Program-made: the position numbers and the translations under genes
NCBI GenBank assembly: GCA_036496425.1
Contig: DASXLG010000257.1
Location: forward strand, 1 to 40,635
Direction of reading: 5' to 3'
Length of the DNA: 40,635 nucleotides
Source of the DNA: Terriglobia bacterium
GTDB lineage: Bacteria; Acidobacteriota; Terriglobia; 20CM-2-55-15
Notes under the pieces: generated by a model
Told to the model about the DNA's origin: nothing
The model's database searches: none
The model's input: only the letters and a program-made list of their open reading frames with translations
Part shown: piece after piece, positions 31,208-38,801 of the stretch
Layout: each line of letters starts with the position of its first letter
How positions within the stretch are numbered: the first letter of the stretch is position 1

Positions 31208-32098
31208 ATGAAACAAGCAGCGATCTGGAGTTGCATTTGCGCCGCGATGGTCAGTCTGTTGCTGGCGTCACCGCAAAAATCGACTTTCGATGTGGCGACT
31301 ATAAAAAGCACGTCCGGAAGGCTGCCGAATGGTGCAATTCGCGTAGGAGCTGCTCCAATCGGGCATCCCGCGGCCGCGAGTCCCGGCCGCTTGTACTACG
31401 ATCGCGTTTCGTTGAAGTCCATCCTGCTGGTCGCTTTTTCCCTGAAGGAGATGCAGCTTGTTTGTCCGGACTGGATGGCAAGCGAATACTACGAGATCGA
31501 TGCCCGCATGCCGGTGGGAACGACACCGGAACGGATTCAGACGATGCTTCAGAACCTGCTCGTCGAACGATTCAAAATGACGCTCCATCGAGAGGTCAGA
31601 GAGACCGACGCCTACCGGCTGGTCGTTGCGAAAGGCGGCCCGAAGCTGAAGGAGGTCGAAGCCCCCAAAAGCAACGTTGTTATTCCGCCGCGTGGTCCAG
31701 TCCAGCGCGACGCAGACGGCTGGATGATCGCCCCCCGACGCCCGGGGCCCTTCGCGGACGATCGTTCGGATCGCAGCCGCTGGACGTTTCAGCAATCCCG
31801 CGTGACCGAGTTGGCAACGGCGCTGGAGCGGCGACTGAATCAGCCCGTCACCGATGCGACATCGCTGAAAGGGAACTACGACTTTACGCTGACATTCTCT
31901 GCCGATGGATTGCCCACGCTACTCGACCCACTAGGCTTTCCCGTCGCTCCTCCGATTGGAGTCGTACCGCAACCATTGGATCTCTCAAACGTCTTCACGG
32001 CTCTGGAGCAACAGATCGGACTCAAGCTCGAACGGACAAAAGGTTCCATCGATGAGCTTGTGATCGATCAGGCCACGAAAACGCCCGGCTCGAACTGA
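31208..32098 (+). CDS. TIGR03435 family exported protein
   Basis: A 296-residue protein of a family expanded in soil Acidobacteriota and without a known function. A signal peptide (about residues 1-20) is followed by STFDVATIKST, the typical FDVA.IK motif, then SLKSILLVAFSLKEMQLVCPDWM, RIQTMLQNLLVERFKMTLHRE, VVAKGGPKLKE, TSLKGNYDFTLTFS and ALEQQIGLKLERTKG.IDELVIDQ, all expected in family order. The start is set by the promoter and signal peptide; a longer open frame upstream overlaps the maleate isomerase gene and is not real. It heads a group with a second family member, blaI and an M56 gene, and shares its operator with blaI. Confidence 0.88.
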   Translation: MKQAAIWSCICAAMVSLLLASPQKSTFDVATIKSTSGRLPNGAIRVGAAPIGHPAAASPGRLYYDRVSLKSILLVAFSLKEMQLVCPDWMASEYYEIDARMPVGTTPERIQTMLQNLLVERFKMTLHREVRETDAYRLVVAKGGPKLKEVEAPKSNVVIPPRGPVQRDADGWMIAPRRPGPFADDRSDRSRWTFQQSRVTELATALERRLNQPVTDATSLKGNYDFTLTFSADGLPTLLDPLGFPVAPPIGVVPQPLDLSNVFTALEQQIGLKLERTKGSIDELVIDQATKTPGSN

Positions 32099-32113
32099 GA
32101 GAGGTATCATGAC

Positions 32114-32895
32114 ATGACAGCAAACCCGAAAAGTATCTGCCTGCTGCTCGTCCTTACATTTTCCACGATAGCCACTGTCCCTTCGGTCTTGTCTCAGAGG
32201 AATGAACTGGCCCAAGGTCCGATGGCATTCGAGGTGCCTCCGTCAAGGTCGCGGATCCGCATGGCGGCCCTACTGGTATTTTCAGAGAGGGAGACAAGTT
32301 TTACGCTAACAACGCCACGTTAAACATGCTCGTTGGTTATGCGTACGACCTGCGGCCATTCCAGGTGTCTGGAGGTCCCAAGTGGAGTGAGTCTCGTCCA
32401 TTCACAATCGTCGCCAATGTGCCCCCGGGGACGGCCGCCCCACAGACGACAATGGGGCGCCAGCAATTGGGCCAGATGTTGCAGGCCTTGCTCCGCGACC
32501 GGTTCAAGATGATCGTGCGCAGCGAGTCCAAAATGGAAACTGTTTACGAACTGGTCGTTTACAAGGGAGGCTCAAAGCTCAAAGAAGCGAAGGCGGATGG
32601 AACCAACACTAGCATTCGCAGCGGACCTCGACAGATCCTGGGCTTAGCTGCGAGGATGGATCCGTTGGCTCGGCTGTTATCCCAGCAGGTCGGCCGCCCC
32701 GTCACAAACAAGACAGGGTTGACCGGCCGGTACGACTTCACTTTGACCTTCGAGCCGGAGCTGACAACGGCTGCCACTGCAGTCCCTTCGATATTTGTTG
32801 CCCTGGAGGAACAGCTGGGCCTGGAACTGAAGACCGTCCGCGGGCCTGTAGATGCCCTTGTTATTGTAAGTGCCGAAGAGCCCAGCGAGAACTGA
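32114..32895 (+). pseudogene. Frameshifted TIGR03435 gene
   Basis: A second family member, 15 nt after the first, broken by one missing base near 32236-32238. The first frame gives a signal peptide and MAFEV, then turns to nonsense (PPSRSRIRM) and stops at 32323. The other frame continues as SVKVADPHGGPTGIFREGDKFYANNATLNMLVGYAYD, exactly what the family should have after FEV(A). From 32326 onward the frame is intact to AEEPSEN, with LLRDRFKMIVRSESK, TGLTGRYDFTLTFEPE and ALEEQLGLELKTVRGPVDALVI. A ribosome site GAGAGG precedes the start. It could be a true pseudogene, an assembly error or, less likely, programmed frameshifting. Confidence 0.85.
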
Positions 32896-32977
32896 GTGGG
32901 AACGCTGTTATGCTAACCCGCTTCTGTCCTGCAACACCCTTGAGCTTCCCAGAATCTTCTCATAGACTTTTGATGTG

Positions 32978-33006
32978 TTAGTTTTATAACGTTTATGTTA
33001 TTCAAT
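32978..33006 (+). promoter_or_regulatory. BlaI-type promoter/operator of blaI
   Basis: TTAGTT (32978-32983) and TTCAAT (33001-33006) are 17 nt apart, with the dyad ATAAC-N6-GTTAT (32986-32990, 32997-33001) in between. The ATG at 33015 follows after eight nt. The block from the dyad through the first codons is almost the same as at 31179-31216, which supports a common regulator, most simply BlaI itself. Confidence 0.72.
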
Positions 33007-33014
33007 TAGCACCA

Positions 33015-33404
33015 ATGAAACAACCGCTACATTCTGCACTCAGCCGCCGCGAGCGGCAGATCATGGACATCCTGTACCGGCTGGGCCGCGCCACCGCAAA
33101 TGAAGTGATGGCGGATCTGTCCGGCGAGCCGAATTACTCGACGGTTCGCACGCAGCTTCGCGTGCTCGAAACCAAGGGGCACGTGCGGCATGAGGAAGAG
33201 GGACTTCGTTACATCTACTTCCCGACGGCGCCGCGGCACAGCGTACGCCAGTCAGCGGTGAAGCATCTCATCGAGACCTTCTTCGGTGGGTCGGCCGAGA
33301 AGATGATGTCGACTCTCCTGGGAAGCGAAGGCTCGAAGCTGTCGGACGAAGACCTTGACCGCCTGGCGAAACTTATCGAAAACACGAGAAAGGGCAGGCG
33401 ATGA
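33015..33404 (+). CDS. blaI: BlaI/MecI/CopY-family repressor
   Basis: A 129-residue repressor: LSRRERQIMDILYRLGRATANEVMADLSGEPNYSTVRTQLRVLETKGHVRHEEEGLRYIYFPT is the typical winged-helix domain (about residues 8-75), followed by a dimerisation tail ending KLIENTRKGRR. BlaI proteins bind dyads at promoters and are released when the partner M56 membrane peptidase signals their cleavage. The gene has its own operator and overlaps the M56 gene by four nt (ATGA), the usual pair. Targets probably include the TIGR03435 genes just upstream. Here beta-lactams are unlikely to be the signal, since no beta-lactamase gene is near. Confidence 0.92.
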   Translation: MKQPLHSALSRRERQIMDILYRLGRATANEVMADLSGEPNYSTVRTQLRVLETKGHVRHEEEGLRYIYFPTAPRHSVRQSAVKHLIETFFGGSAEKMMSTLLGSEGSKLSDEDLDRLAKLIENTRKGRR

Positions 33405-35107
33405 TTCTCGCAATCCTGCAATCATCCGTGATTGTGATCATCGCGTTTGGAGCGGTTTGGATGGCGCGCAAGCAATCCGCGGCCTTGCGCCACGTGATCC
33501 TCACGGTGGCATTGTTCGCGTCGCTGATTGTCCCCTTCATCGGCGCGCTCCTCCCGGAACGCGCCCCCCGGCCTTCGCTTCACGTAGTCGCGAGCTTTAG
33601 CCCGCGTTCAGCCGCACTGACGCAAGGGGCGCGGGCTGAAGCCCGCGACTACACAAGAATCGCCGTTGTTTCAGAGTCCGGACATTCATATGCATTTGTG
33701 ACCTGGATTGTTGGGATCAGCATAACGTTGGCGCTCATCCTCACAGGCATGTTGCGCCTCGCCTGGCTCGTGCGTCATGCCCGGCCTTTCCCCGGCGAGT
33801 ATCCCTTCCGCATGAAGCGCGATGTCCGGATACTCCGAAGCAATTCCTCGGTCCTCGGCACCTGGGGTGTCCTACGGCCCTGCATTCTGCTTCCGGGCAG
33901 TTCGGAGAAATGGTCCGGTGATCGTCTGCAGGCGGTGCTGACTCACGAACTCGCGCACATCACGCGTTTCGACTGGCCGGTCCAGATGCTTGCCGAAATT
34001 GCGCGGGCCGTTTACTGGTTCAACCCGTTGTTCTGGTTTCTCTGCCGCCGGCTTCGCGCGGAAAGCGAGCACGCCTGCGACGACGCCGTGTTGAACACTG
34101 GAATCTCCGCGACCGATTACGCAACGCACTTGCTCGAACTCGCGCGCACGTTGAGAGGCTCCACCCAAACCTGGGCTCCTGTACTGGCAATGGCCAGGCC
34201 ACCGCATGTTGAAAGGAGATTTGTCGCCATGCTGAATCCGTCCATCAATCGCAAACAGGTAAGCCGCAGAATCATTTTTATCGCCGGTATTCTTGCGCTG
34301 TTGATCACTCTGCCGATCGGGGCTGTCCGGGCAGGCCAGGACAGCAAGCCTGCTGTCCTTTCGGAAATCGTTACGGTCGTAAAACCGGCAGAGTCGCCCG
34401 CGCCGGCTCCCCCTCCAGCGGTTAAAAGAGCGGCGCCGCGGGTGAAGCCGGTGCAGGGCCTCGCAGACGGGAGCCTGTCCGGAACTATTTCGGATGCAAC
34501 CGGCGCAGTGATTCCGGGCGTTAGCGTAACCGTGTCGAGCAGAACGGTCAGCCAAAATGCGGTCACCGAGACCGACGTGCAAACAACAACGACCAATGAG
34601 GTCGGTAGTTATGAATTTCGCGGATTGACCCCCGGCCCATACATCATGAAAGCGATGCTGCCCGGCTTTGCGCTGTTTCGATCTGGCGCGCTGCAGATAA
34701 CCTTCGGACAGAACGTAGTCGAGAACGCTACCCTGTCCATCGGCAGCATGCTGCAGCGGGTGGAACTTACGGTTGCCGGACAGGCCAGACCAAGGACTGT
34801 CTCAACCAATGGTCCTGTCCGTATCCGCGTCGGGGGAAATGTCGTGGCTGCCAGACTCATCACTCAGGTCAAGCCGTACTACCCGGAGGAGGCAAAGGAG
34901 GCCGGCATCGAAGGCATCATTCACCTTCAAGGTTTCATCGGAAAGGACGGAACACTGATCGGTTTGAACGCGACGAATAACATCAACTATCTGAGCAAAG
35001 CCGCCCTCGAAGCCGTCAACCAGTGGCGCTACTCGCCGTCGCTTCTCAACAACGAACCGGTTCAGGTCCCCACATCCATCGACATCGAATTCAAATTGGA
35101 ACAGTAA
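33401..35107 (+). CDS. M56 peptidase-CarboxypepD_reg-TonB_C fusion
   Basis: A 568-residue membrane protein of three modules. The BlaR1-like M56 part (about residues 1-310) has transmembrane helices, the zinc motif HELAH near 183-187 and EHACDD near 222. After a helix near 295 and a proline-rich linker (ESPAPAPPPAVK) comes a carboxypeptidase-regulatory-like beta domain (about 355-435, SGTISDATGAVIPGVSVTVS), then a TonB C-terminal domain (about 480-566, TQVKPYYPEEAKEAGIEGIIHLQGFIGKDG). Usual BlaR1 proteins carry a penicillin-binding domain instead, so the sensed ligand is likely different. Residues about 62-84 are encoded by an inserted palindromic repeat. It is coupled to blaI. Confidence 0.9.
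   Translation: MILAILQSSVIVIIAFGAVWMARKQSAALRHVILTVALFASLIVPFIGALLPERAPRPSLHVVASFSPRSAALTQGARAEARDYTRIAVVSESGHSYAFVTWIVGISITLALILTGMLRLAWLVRHARPFPGEYPFRMKRDVRILRSNSSVLGTWGVLRPCILLPGSSEKWSGDRLQAVLTHELAHITRFDWPVQMLAEIARAVYWFNPLFWFLCRRLRAESEHACDDAVLNTGISATDYATHLLELARTLRGSTQTWAPVLAMARPPHVERRFVAMLNPSINRKQVSRRIIFIAGILALLITLPIGAVRAGQDSKPAVLSEIVTVVKPAESPAPAPPPAVKRAAPRVKPVQGLADGSLSGTISDATGAVIPGVSVTVSSRTVSQNAVTETDVQTTTTNEVGSYEFRGLTPGPYIMKAMLPGFALFRSGALQITFGQNVVENATLSIGSMLQRVELTVAGQARPRTVSTNGPVRIRVGGNVVAARLITQVKPYYPEEAKEAGIEGIIHLQGFIGKDGTLIGLNATNNINYLSKAALEAVNQWRYSPSLLNNEPVQVPTSIDIEFKLEQ
33584..33652. repeat. Palindromic REP element inside M56 gene
   Basis: The arms 33584-33606 and 33630-33652 form a 23-bp inverted repeat with two mismatches; the core is GTCGCGGGCTTCAGCCCGCG as read from the right arm. 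The element is 69 bp, a multiple of three, and stays in frame. It codes for a stretch (SFSPRSAALTQGARAEARD) between the second and third helices. A half copy is at 143-168. Confidence 0.8.
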
Positions 35108-35117
35108 AAGCGAACGA

Positions 35118-35147
35118 CACAGGAGGCACAAATTCATGTGCCCCCTG
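35118..35147 (+). terminator. Hairpin after M56 gene
   Basis: CAGGAGGCACA (35120-35130) pairs with TGTGCCCCCTG (35137-35147) with one mismatch, 12 nt after the M56 stop codon. No T run follows. The sequence ACAGGAGGCACA also belongs to the CACAAGAGG repeat family seen at 17705 and 39401. Confidence 0.5.
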
Positions 35148-35301
35148 CCCCTTGATAAATGCAACCGTTAAACGCTCCTGGTTGACGGGCAGCTTGGGGT
35201 TGAGTTGCGCATCAATTGAAGGCGCCGCCGCCACCTTTCCCGTCGCCATTTTTGATTGTCTGGCCCTCAAAGCCACCGACGGACGCACTATCTTCCTCCG
35301 A

Positions 35302-35715
35302 ATGGCTTTACCGATAGAATATACCGCCATTGCGACGAGGCCCGATCGATTGCGACGAACGACTTGGCTGTATCACTTCACGGACGCGAGAAACATCCCG
35401 TCGATACGGGAGTCGGGCGGACTCTGGTCAACAGCCAAACTTCGCGAGATGGGCATCGAGTTTTATCCCGGAGGAAATCAGCATAGCCTCTACGCGTATG
35501 CTGGGTTCACCGATGTCGAGTTCAATCCTCACCGGTCGATTAACTGTCAGGCTCGCTCAGCAGCGTTGTTTCTATCACTCTTGAAACGGACGGAGTTGGA
35601 CAGCGCACTGCAATCACCTAGCAACTTCGTTGAGACGTTGGTACGATCGCGATACCGTCCCCAACTACGTAGTGATGACTTCGCCACACACGGCTTATTC
35701 TCGCAGAAGAGATAA
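35302..35715 (+). pseudogene. DarT-like (DUF4433) fragment, probably decayed
   Basis: The first half of this frame (about 35349-35520) reads TWLYHFTDARNIPSIRESGGLWS, then LREMGIEFYPGGNQHSLYAYAGF, which recalls the start of DarT-type ADP-ribosyltransferase toxins (YHFT...N.PSI...GG; PGGN..S). DarT modifies thymidines in single-stranded DNA. The second half does not continue in the family pattern (no HLCF-like strand was seen in any frame), and no DarG macrodomain partner lies nearby. The start at 35302 has no ribosome site. I read it as a remnant; the family match is by eye only. Confidence 0.35.
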
Positions 35716-35973
35716 CTCGCAAATTGCGCTTCATTGATTCCACCGTTCTGTGCGTCGAGCTTTTGCTTTTCCATCATTAACCAGTCGTGCAAGCGCCACC
35801 ACATCTGCGTATCGTCTTCGAGAATGTCCATCTCGCTGACGTCATCTCCATCGTTGCATTCGCGTCCCGCAGCTAACATTTCTCATCTGCCGGCCCGGGA
35901 AAGTGTGTCGCAACCTCCGCCGCTCCCGCCGAAGTTGCGTGATCGAACTGCTGCCGGTATAGAATCTGCAAGC
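35716..35973. other. Intergenic region before secreted protein gene
   Basis: About 260 bp with lower GC than its surroundings. A minus-strand frame (35547-35879) crosses it but shows no recognised family. Near the end, TTGCGT (35935-35940), 17 nt and TATAGAAT (35958-35965) form a plausible promoter eight nt before the ATG at 35974. Confidence 0.4.
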
Positions 35974-36987
35974 ATGAGCTTGCCCCGGACAGTTCTCCTT
36001 CTTTCCGTCGTCATCACAGCGCTTGCTCTTGGCGTGGACCCTGCGCCGGGCCAGAAGCTCGCGCCGATTCTAGGGCAGGTGGCGGGCGCGCGGACCCCGT
36101 GTACGCAGGACACACGTATCTCACTGGAAAATATCGAGAACTACAACTGGAGCTATTGCAACTTGGATCTGCATTCGTTTTGGAACAGCTTGCAGGTTCC
36201 TGTGGGCCGTTTCACCGGCTCGGAATTGTTATTTGATGTATCGAGCACGTATGGGGATGTCGACGGCGATGGCATCGATGAACGGCTCCTGCATCTGAGA
36301 CTTGAATTCAATCAAGTTTCGAGAATCGTGGTCCTCAAGCCTCCAACAGCGCAGGTCAATCGATGGCGTACCGTAGCTTTTCTGGATCTGGACACGTTCC
36401 ATCTTGATCCGGAAGGTCGCGTCGTGACAAGCGGCCGGGAACGCTGGCTTGCGGTCAGTCACATCGAAAAGGCCTGGGGAACCGGTATATTTCAGGAGAA
36501 TGAGAGCTGGTACGCGCTTAGCAACGGTCGGTTTCGCGAAGTGTTGAGCTTTCCAGCGGAGGGACATGTCACCCGCGTAGGCGCTCCTGTGATCGAAGTG
36601 AAGTTCAAAACAAGTGTCGAACTGGGCCGTTTCGACGGATCGAAAAATGCGATCAACGTCCAGTACACCACGACGGTAGGAGACTTTGCGGATCTCCCCA
36701 TCCGTACAGCGGTTCGGTTTACGAAGTCGCCATCCGCTTCTGCATTCACGTTCGATCCCGCGGGATCGACGATTTCGAGCGGTGATTTTCTCGCAATCCT
36801 CAACATCGACTCCGGGAAGCTCACAGATCAGCGCTTCCTGAACTTCGCTTATCCAGCGCTGCGCGTAGTGGCGCACCGCGACGCATCGGCGCTGGAATGG
36901 CTGAGTGAGTTGCTTAACTCGTGCGACGCAACGACGCAGAAGGCCTGCGCTAGCCTGACAAGCGCGCTCGAATCAAGACAACGGTAG
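35974..36987 (+). CDS. Exported protein of unknown function
   Basis: A 337-residue protein with a signal peptide (about 1-26, MSLPRTVLLLSVVITALALG). It has two cysteines in the first third (RTPCTQDT and WSYCNLDLH) and two near the end (LLNSCDATTQKACAS), so disulfides are likely. A segment YGDVDGDGIDERLLHLRLEF resembles a calcium-binding DxDxDGxxD loop, as in FG-GAP or dockerin-like repeats. The rest seems beta-rich. The longer open frame upstream is not protein-like; ATG 35974 is preferred because the signal peptide begins there and a TATAGAAT box lies just upstream. No family is recognised. Confidence 0.65.
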   Translation: MSLPRTVLLLSVVITALALGVDPAPGQKLAPILGQVAGARTPCTQDTRISLENIENYNWSYCNLDLHSFWNSLQVPVGRFTGSELLFDVSSTYGDVDGDGIDERLLHLRLEFNQVSRIVVLKPPTAQVNRWRTVAFLDLDTFHLDPEGRVVTSGRERWLAVSHIEKAWGTGIFQENESWYALSNGRFREVLSFPAEGHVTRVGAPVIEVKFKTSVELGRFDGSKNAINVQYTTTVGDFADLPIRTAVRFTKSPSASAFTFDPAGSTISSGDFLAILNIDSGKLTDQRFLNFAYPALRVVAHRDASALEWLSELLNSCDATTQKACASLTSALESRQR

Positions 36988-37100
36988 GCCTTGCAGATAT
37001 CGCTGCTGCCCAGGTGAGGCGACCCGACCAAAATCCTTAGAAGCAATTGATCGCGGTTTTCGATGAGAAGACATTGCCCCCGGCGGCGTTCGCGTCGGGG

Positions 37101-37160
37101 AAAGCCGTTTCCCGTTCGGGAAAGCCGTTTCCCATTTGGCAAAGTCATTTCCCATTCGGC
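37101..37160. repeat. Three tandem 20-bp repeats
   Basis: Three units of AAAGYCRTTTCCCRTTYGGS lie at 37101-37120, 37121-37140 and 37141-37160, with a decayed fourth. Each junction carries a GGGAAA...TTTCCC or similar dyad. They are 110 bp upstream of the Fn3-like gene and could be an operator array, or a simple repeat. Confidence 0.8.
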
Positions 37161-37269
37161 AAAATCGGTCCGCCCGTTTTAAATAGTGAGCGGGTGAGAG
37201 ATGCGGCGGCAAGGGCCGCCTGCGGATCTGCCCAAAACCGTTAACCATTAACAAAGGAGGAGGCACATT

Positions 37270-37908
37270 ATGCCAAAACCAATTCGTTCCAAAGCGTTGG
37301 CCGGCTTTTTCAAGCTGTCCGACGTGGATGTCGTCAGAGACGGCATCTCTGTTCAGACCAATATGACCGGTAATTCGAAATTCCCGAATCCGCCGGTCGA
37401 TCTGGCGACCCTGAAGACCAACCTCGACTCGCTGACGACACTCATGTCGCAAGCGGCCGACGGAAGTAAGAAGGTCATCGCTCAGAAAAACCAGCAACGT
37501 GAAGTCGTGATCGGAATGTTGCGGCTGCTCGCGCGTTACGTCGAGAACGTTTCTTTAAACGACCCGACGGCGTTCGAGACGAGCGGATTCCAGCTTGCTT
37601 CAAGGCCGAAGGCGCAAACTGCGCCGTTGTCCGAGAAGATCCGCAAAATCGATCACGGTCCCAACAGTGGGCAGATTCTCGTTTGGCTCCAGTCCGTTCT
37701 CAAGGCGGGCAGCTACGAGCTCCACTTTGGGCCGGCCGTCAACGGCGGCGCACCCACCACCGGGACAACGCAAGGCGTCCTGGGAGTGAAGTTGCCGATC
37801 GTTCTGACGGGCCTGACGCCGGGCGCCACCTATTTTTTCCAGGTGCGCGCTCTGCTTCAGGATGGTTTCACCGACTGGAGTGACCCGGTTACGTTCATCT
37901 GCACGTAG
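37270..37908 (+). CDS. Protein with C-terminal fibronectin-III-like domain
   Basis: A 212-residue protein without a signal peptide. The N-terminal half is helical (LATLKTNLDSLTTLMSQAADGSKKVIAQKNQQREVVIGMLRLLARYVENVS). The C-terminal half (about 115-212) ends like a fibronectin type III domain: SYELHFGPA, then VLTGLTPGATYFFQVRALLQDGFTDWSDPVTF. The usual role of Fn3 domains is protein or sugar contact. A very strong AAGGAGGAGG lies before the ATG, pointing to high expression. It is followed by a hairpin, so it may be a single-gene unit. Confidence 0.75.
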   Translation: MPKPIRSKALAGFFKLSDVDVVRDGISVQTNMTGNSKFPNPPVDLATLKTNLDSLTTLMSQAADGSKKVIAQKNQQREVVIGMLRLLARYVENVSLNDPTAFETSGFQLASRPKAQTAPLSEKIRKIDHGPNSGQILVWLQSVLKAGSYELHFGPAVNGGAPTTGTTQGVLGVKLPIVLTGLTPGATYFFQVRALLQDGFTDWSDPVTFICT

Positions 37909-37920
37909 CTGAGTAAAGAA

Positions 37921-37961
37921 TGCGGCAGTCGAGACGGAAGTCTTACGTCTCGATTGCCGCA
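37921..37961 (+). terminator. Terminator-like hairpin after Fn3 gene
   Basis: TGCGGCAGTCGAGACG (37921-37936) pairs with CGTCTCGATTGCCGCA (37946-37961) in a 16-bp stem with one G-T pair and a nine-nt loop, followed by TTTGACTC. It lies 12 nt after the stop, so it is probably the terminator for the Fn3-like gene. Confidence 0.7.
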
Positions 37962-37979
37962 TTTGACTCATCTCTTAGA

Positions 37980-38801
37980 ATGAGCACATCCAGTTCGATG
38001 GAAACTCCAGAACATTTGCCGATTGTCATTCCGCCGCTGACGTCGCGCACCGACGAAGGCGAGCTGTATATGCGGCCCGAAGCCGTGGAGGCCGAACTTC
38101 TGTCGGTCTTGCCGCAGGGGCCGGCGGAATGGATCAAGGGCAGAACGAAACTCAAAAGCGAATCTCTCGTCTTTTTGCACCGGTACCTCCGCCGCAGCAA
38201 AGACGACGACGCCGCCGGCCGGCTCCAGCAGGAAATCAACGCCCGCACAATGCGAATGGGCAAGCGGTGGATCTACGGCATTGACAAGGAGGGAACCGAC
38301 TTTATCGTGTCCGAGGTCGAAGCGGAAATCGATGAGCTTCTGCTCGCCGAAATACCGTCGCGCCAGAGCGAGTATCTGGAGGTCGGATTCGGACAGACCG
38401 TGTATCGCCGCACCAAGGACGCCGTCGAACGTTTCAAGAACACGCCGTTCGCCCACAAGGGCAATACTGTGACGGAAACCTATGACGAGAACGGACAGGA
38501 GGAGGTCGACCTTCTGGAACAAGTTCCGGACAGCGGCGCGAGGCCGGAATCCGAAGTGCTTTGGGCGGATTGGGTCGAGAAAACTCTAAGGTTCGTCACG
38601 AATCCGAAGCATCGCGAGGCGGTCATTCTTCGCTATCTCCGAGGATGGCCGATCACCAGTAAAGATCCGGAGGAATCGTGTTTGTCGAGGTACTTCAAAG
38701 TCAGCTCGCGGCAGATCCAGACCTGGATCGACATCGCACTCAAACAAATGAAAGACGGAATGATGGGAGAAGGTTATGGCACAGCAAAATACCGCTTTTA
38801 G
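37980..38801 (+). CDS. Sigma-70-region-4-like protein
   Basis: A 273-residue, highly charged protein. The C-terminal part (about 205-262) reads TNPKHREAVILRYLRGWPITSKDPEESCLSRYFKVSSRQIQTWIDIALKQMKDGM, resembling the helix-turn-helix of sigma-70 region 4, where HREAVILRYL is the first helix and SSRQIQTWIDIAL the recognition helix. A middle segment (TDFIVSEVEAEIDELLLAEIPSRQSEYLEVGFG) is acidic. No clear region 2 was recognised, so it may be a diverged sigma factor or another DNA-binding protein. It overlaps the next gene by 26 nt, so the two are co-transcribed and probably work together. Confidence 0.55.
   Translation: MSTSSSMETPEHLPIVIPPLTSRTDEGELYMRPEAVEAELLSVLPQGPAEWIKGRTKLKSESLVFLHRYLRRSKDDDAAGRLQQEINARTMRMGKRWIYGIDKEGTDFIVSEVEAEIDELLLAEIPSRQSEYLEVGFGQTVYRRTKDAVERFKNTPFAHKGNTVTETYDENGQEEVDLLEQVPDSGARPESEVLWADWVEKTLRFVTNPKHREAVILRYLRGWPITSKDPEESCLSRYFKVSSRQIQTWIDIALKQMKDGMMGEGYGTAKYRF

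Noticed and set aside
35091-35330. Minus-strand frame of 79 codons after the M56 gene
   Set aside because: It covers the hairpin and the M56 stop, and has no ribosome site or family resemblance.
35547-35879. Minus-strand frame with an acidic, Trp-rich sequence (EDDTQMWWRLHDWL)
   Set aside because: It overlaps the DarT-like remnant on the other strand, has no ribosome site or recognised family, and part of it mirrors the opposite frame.
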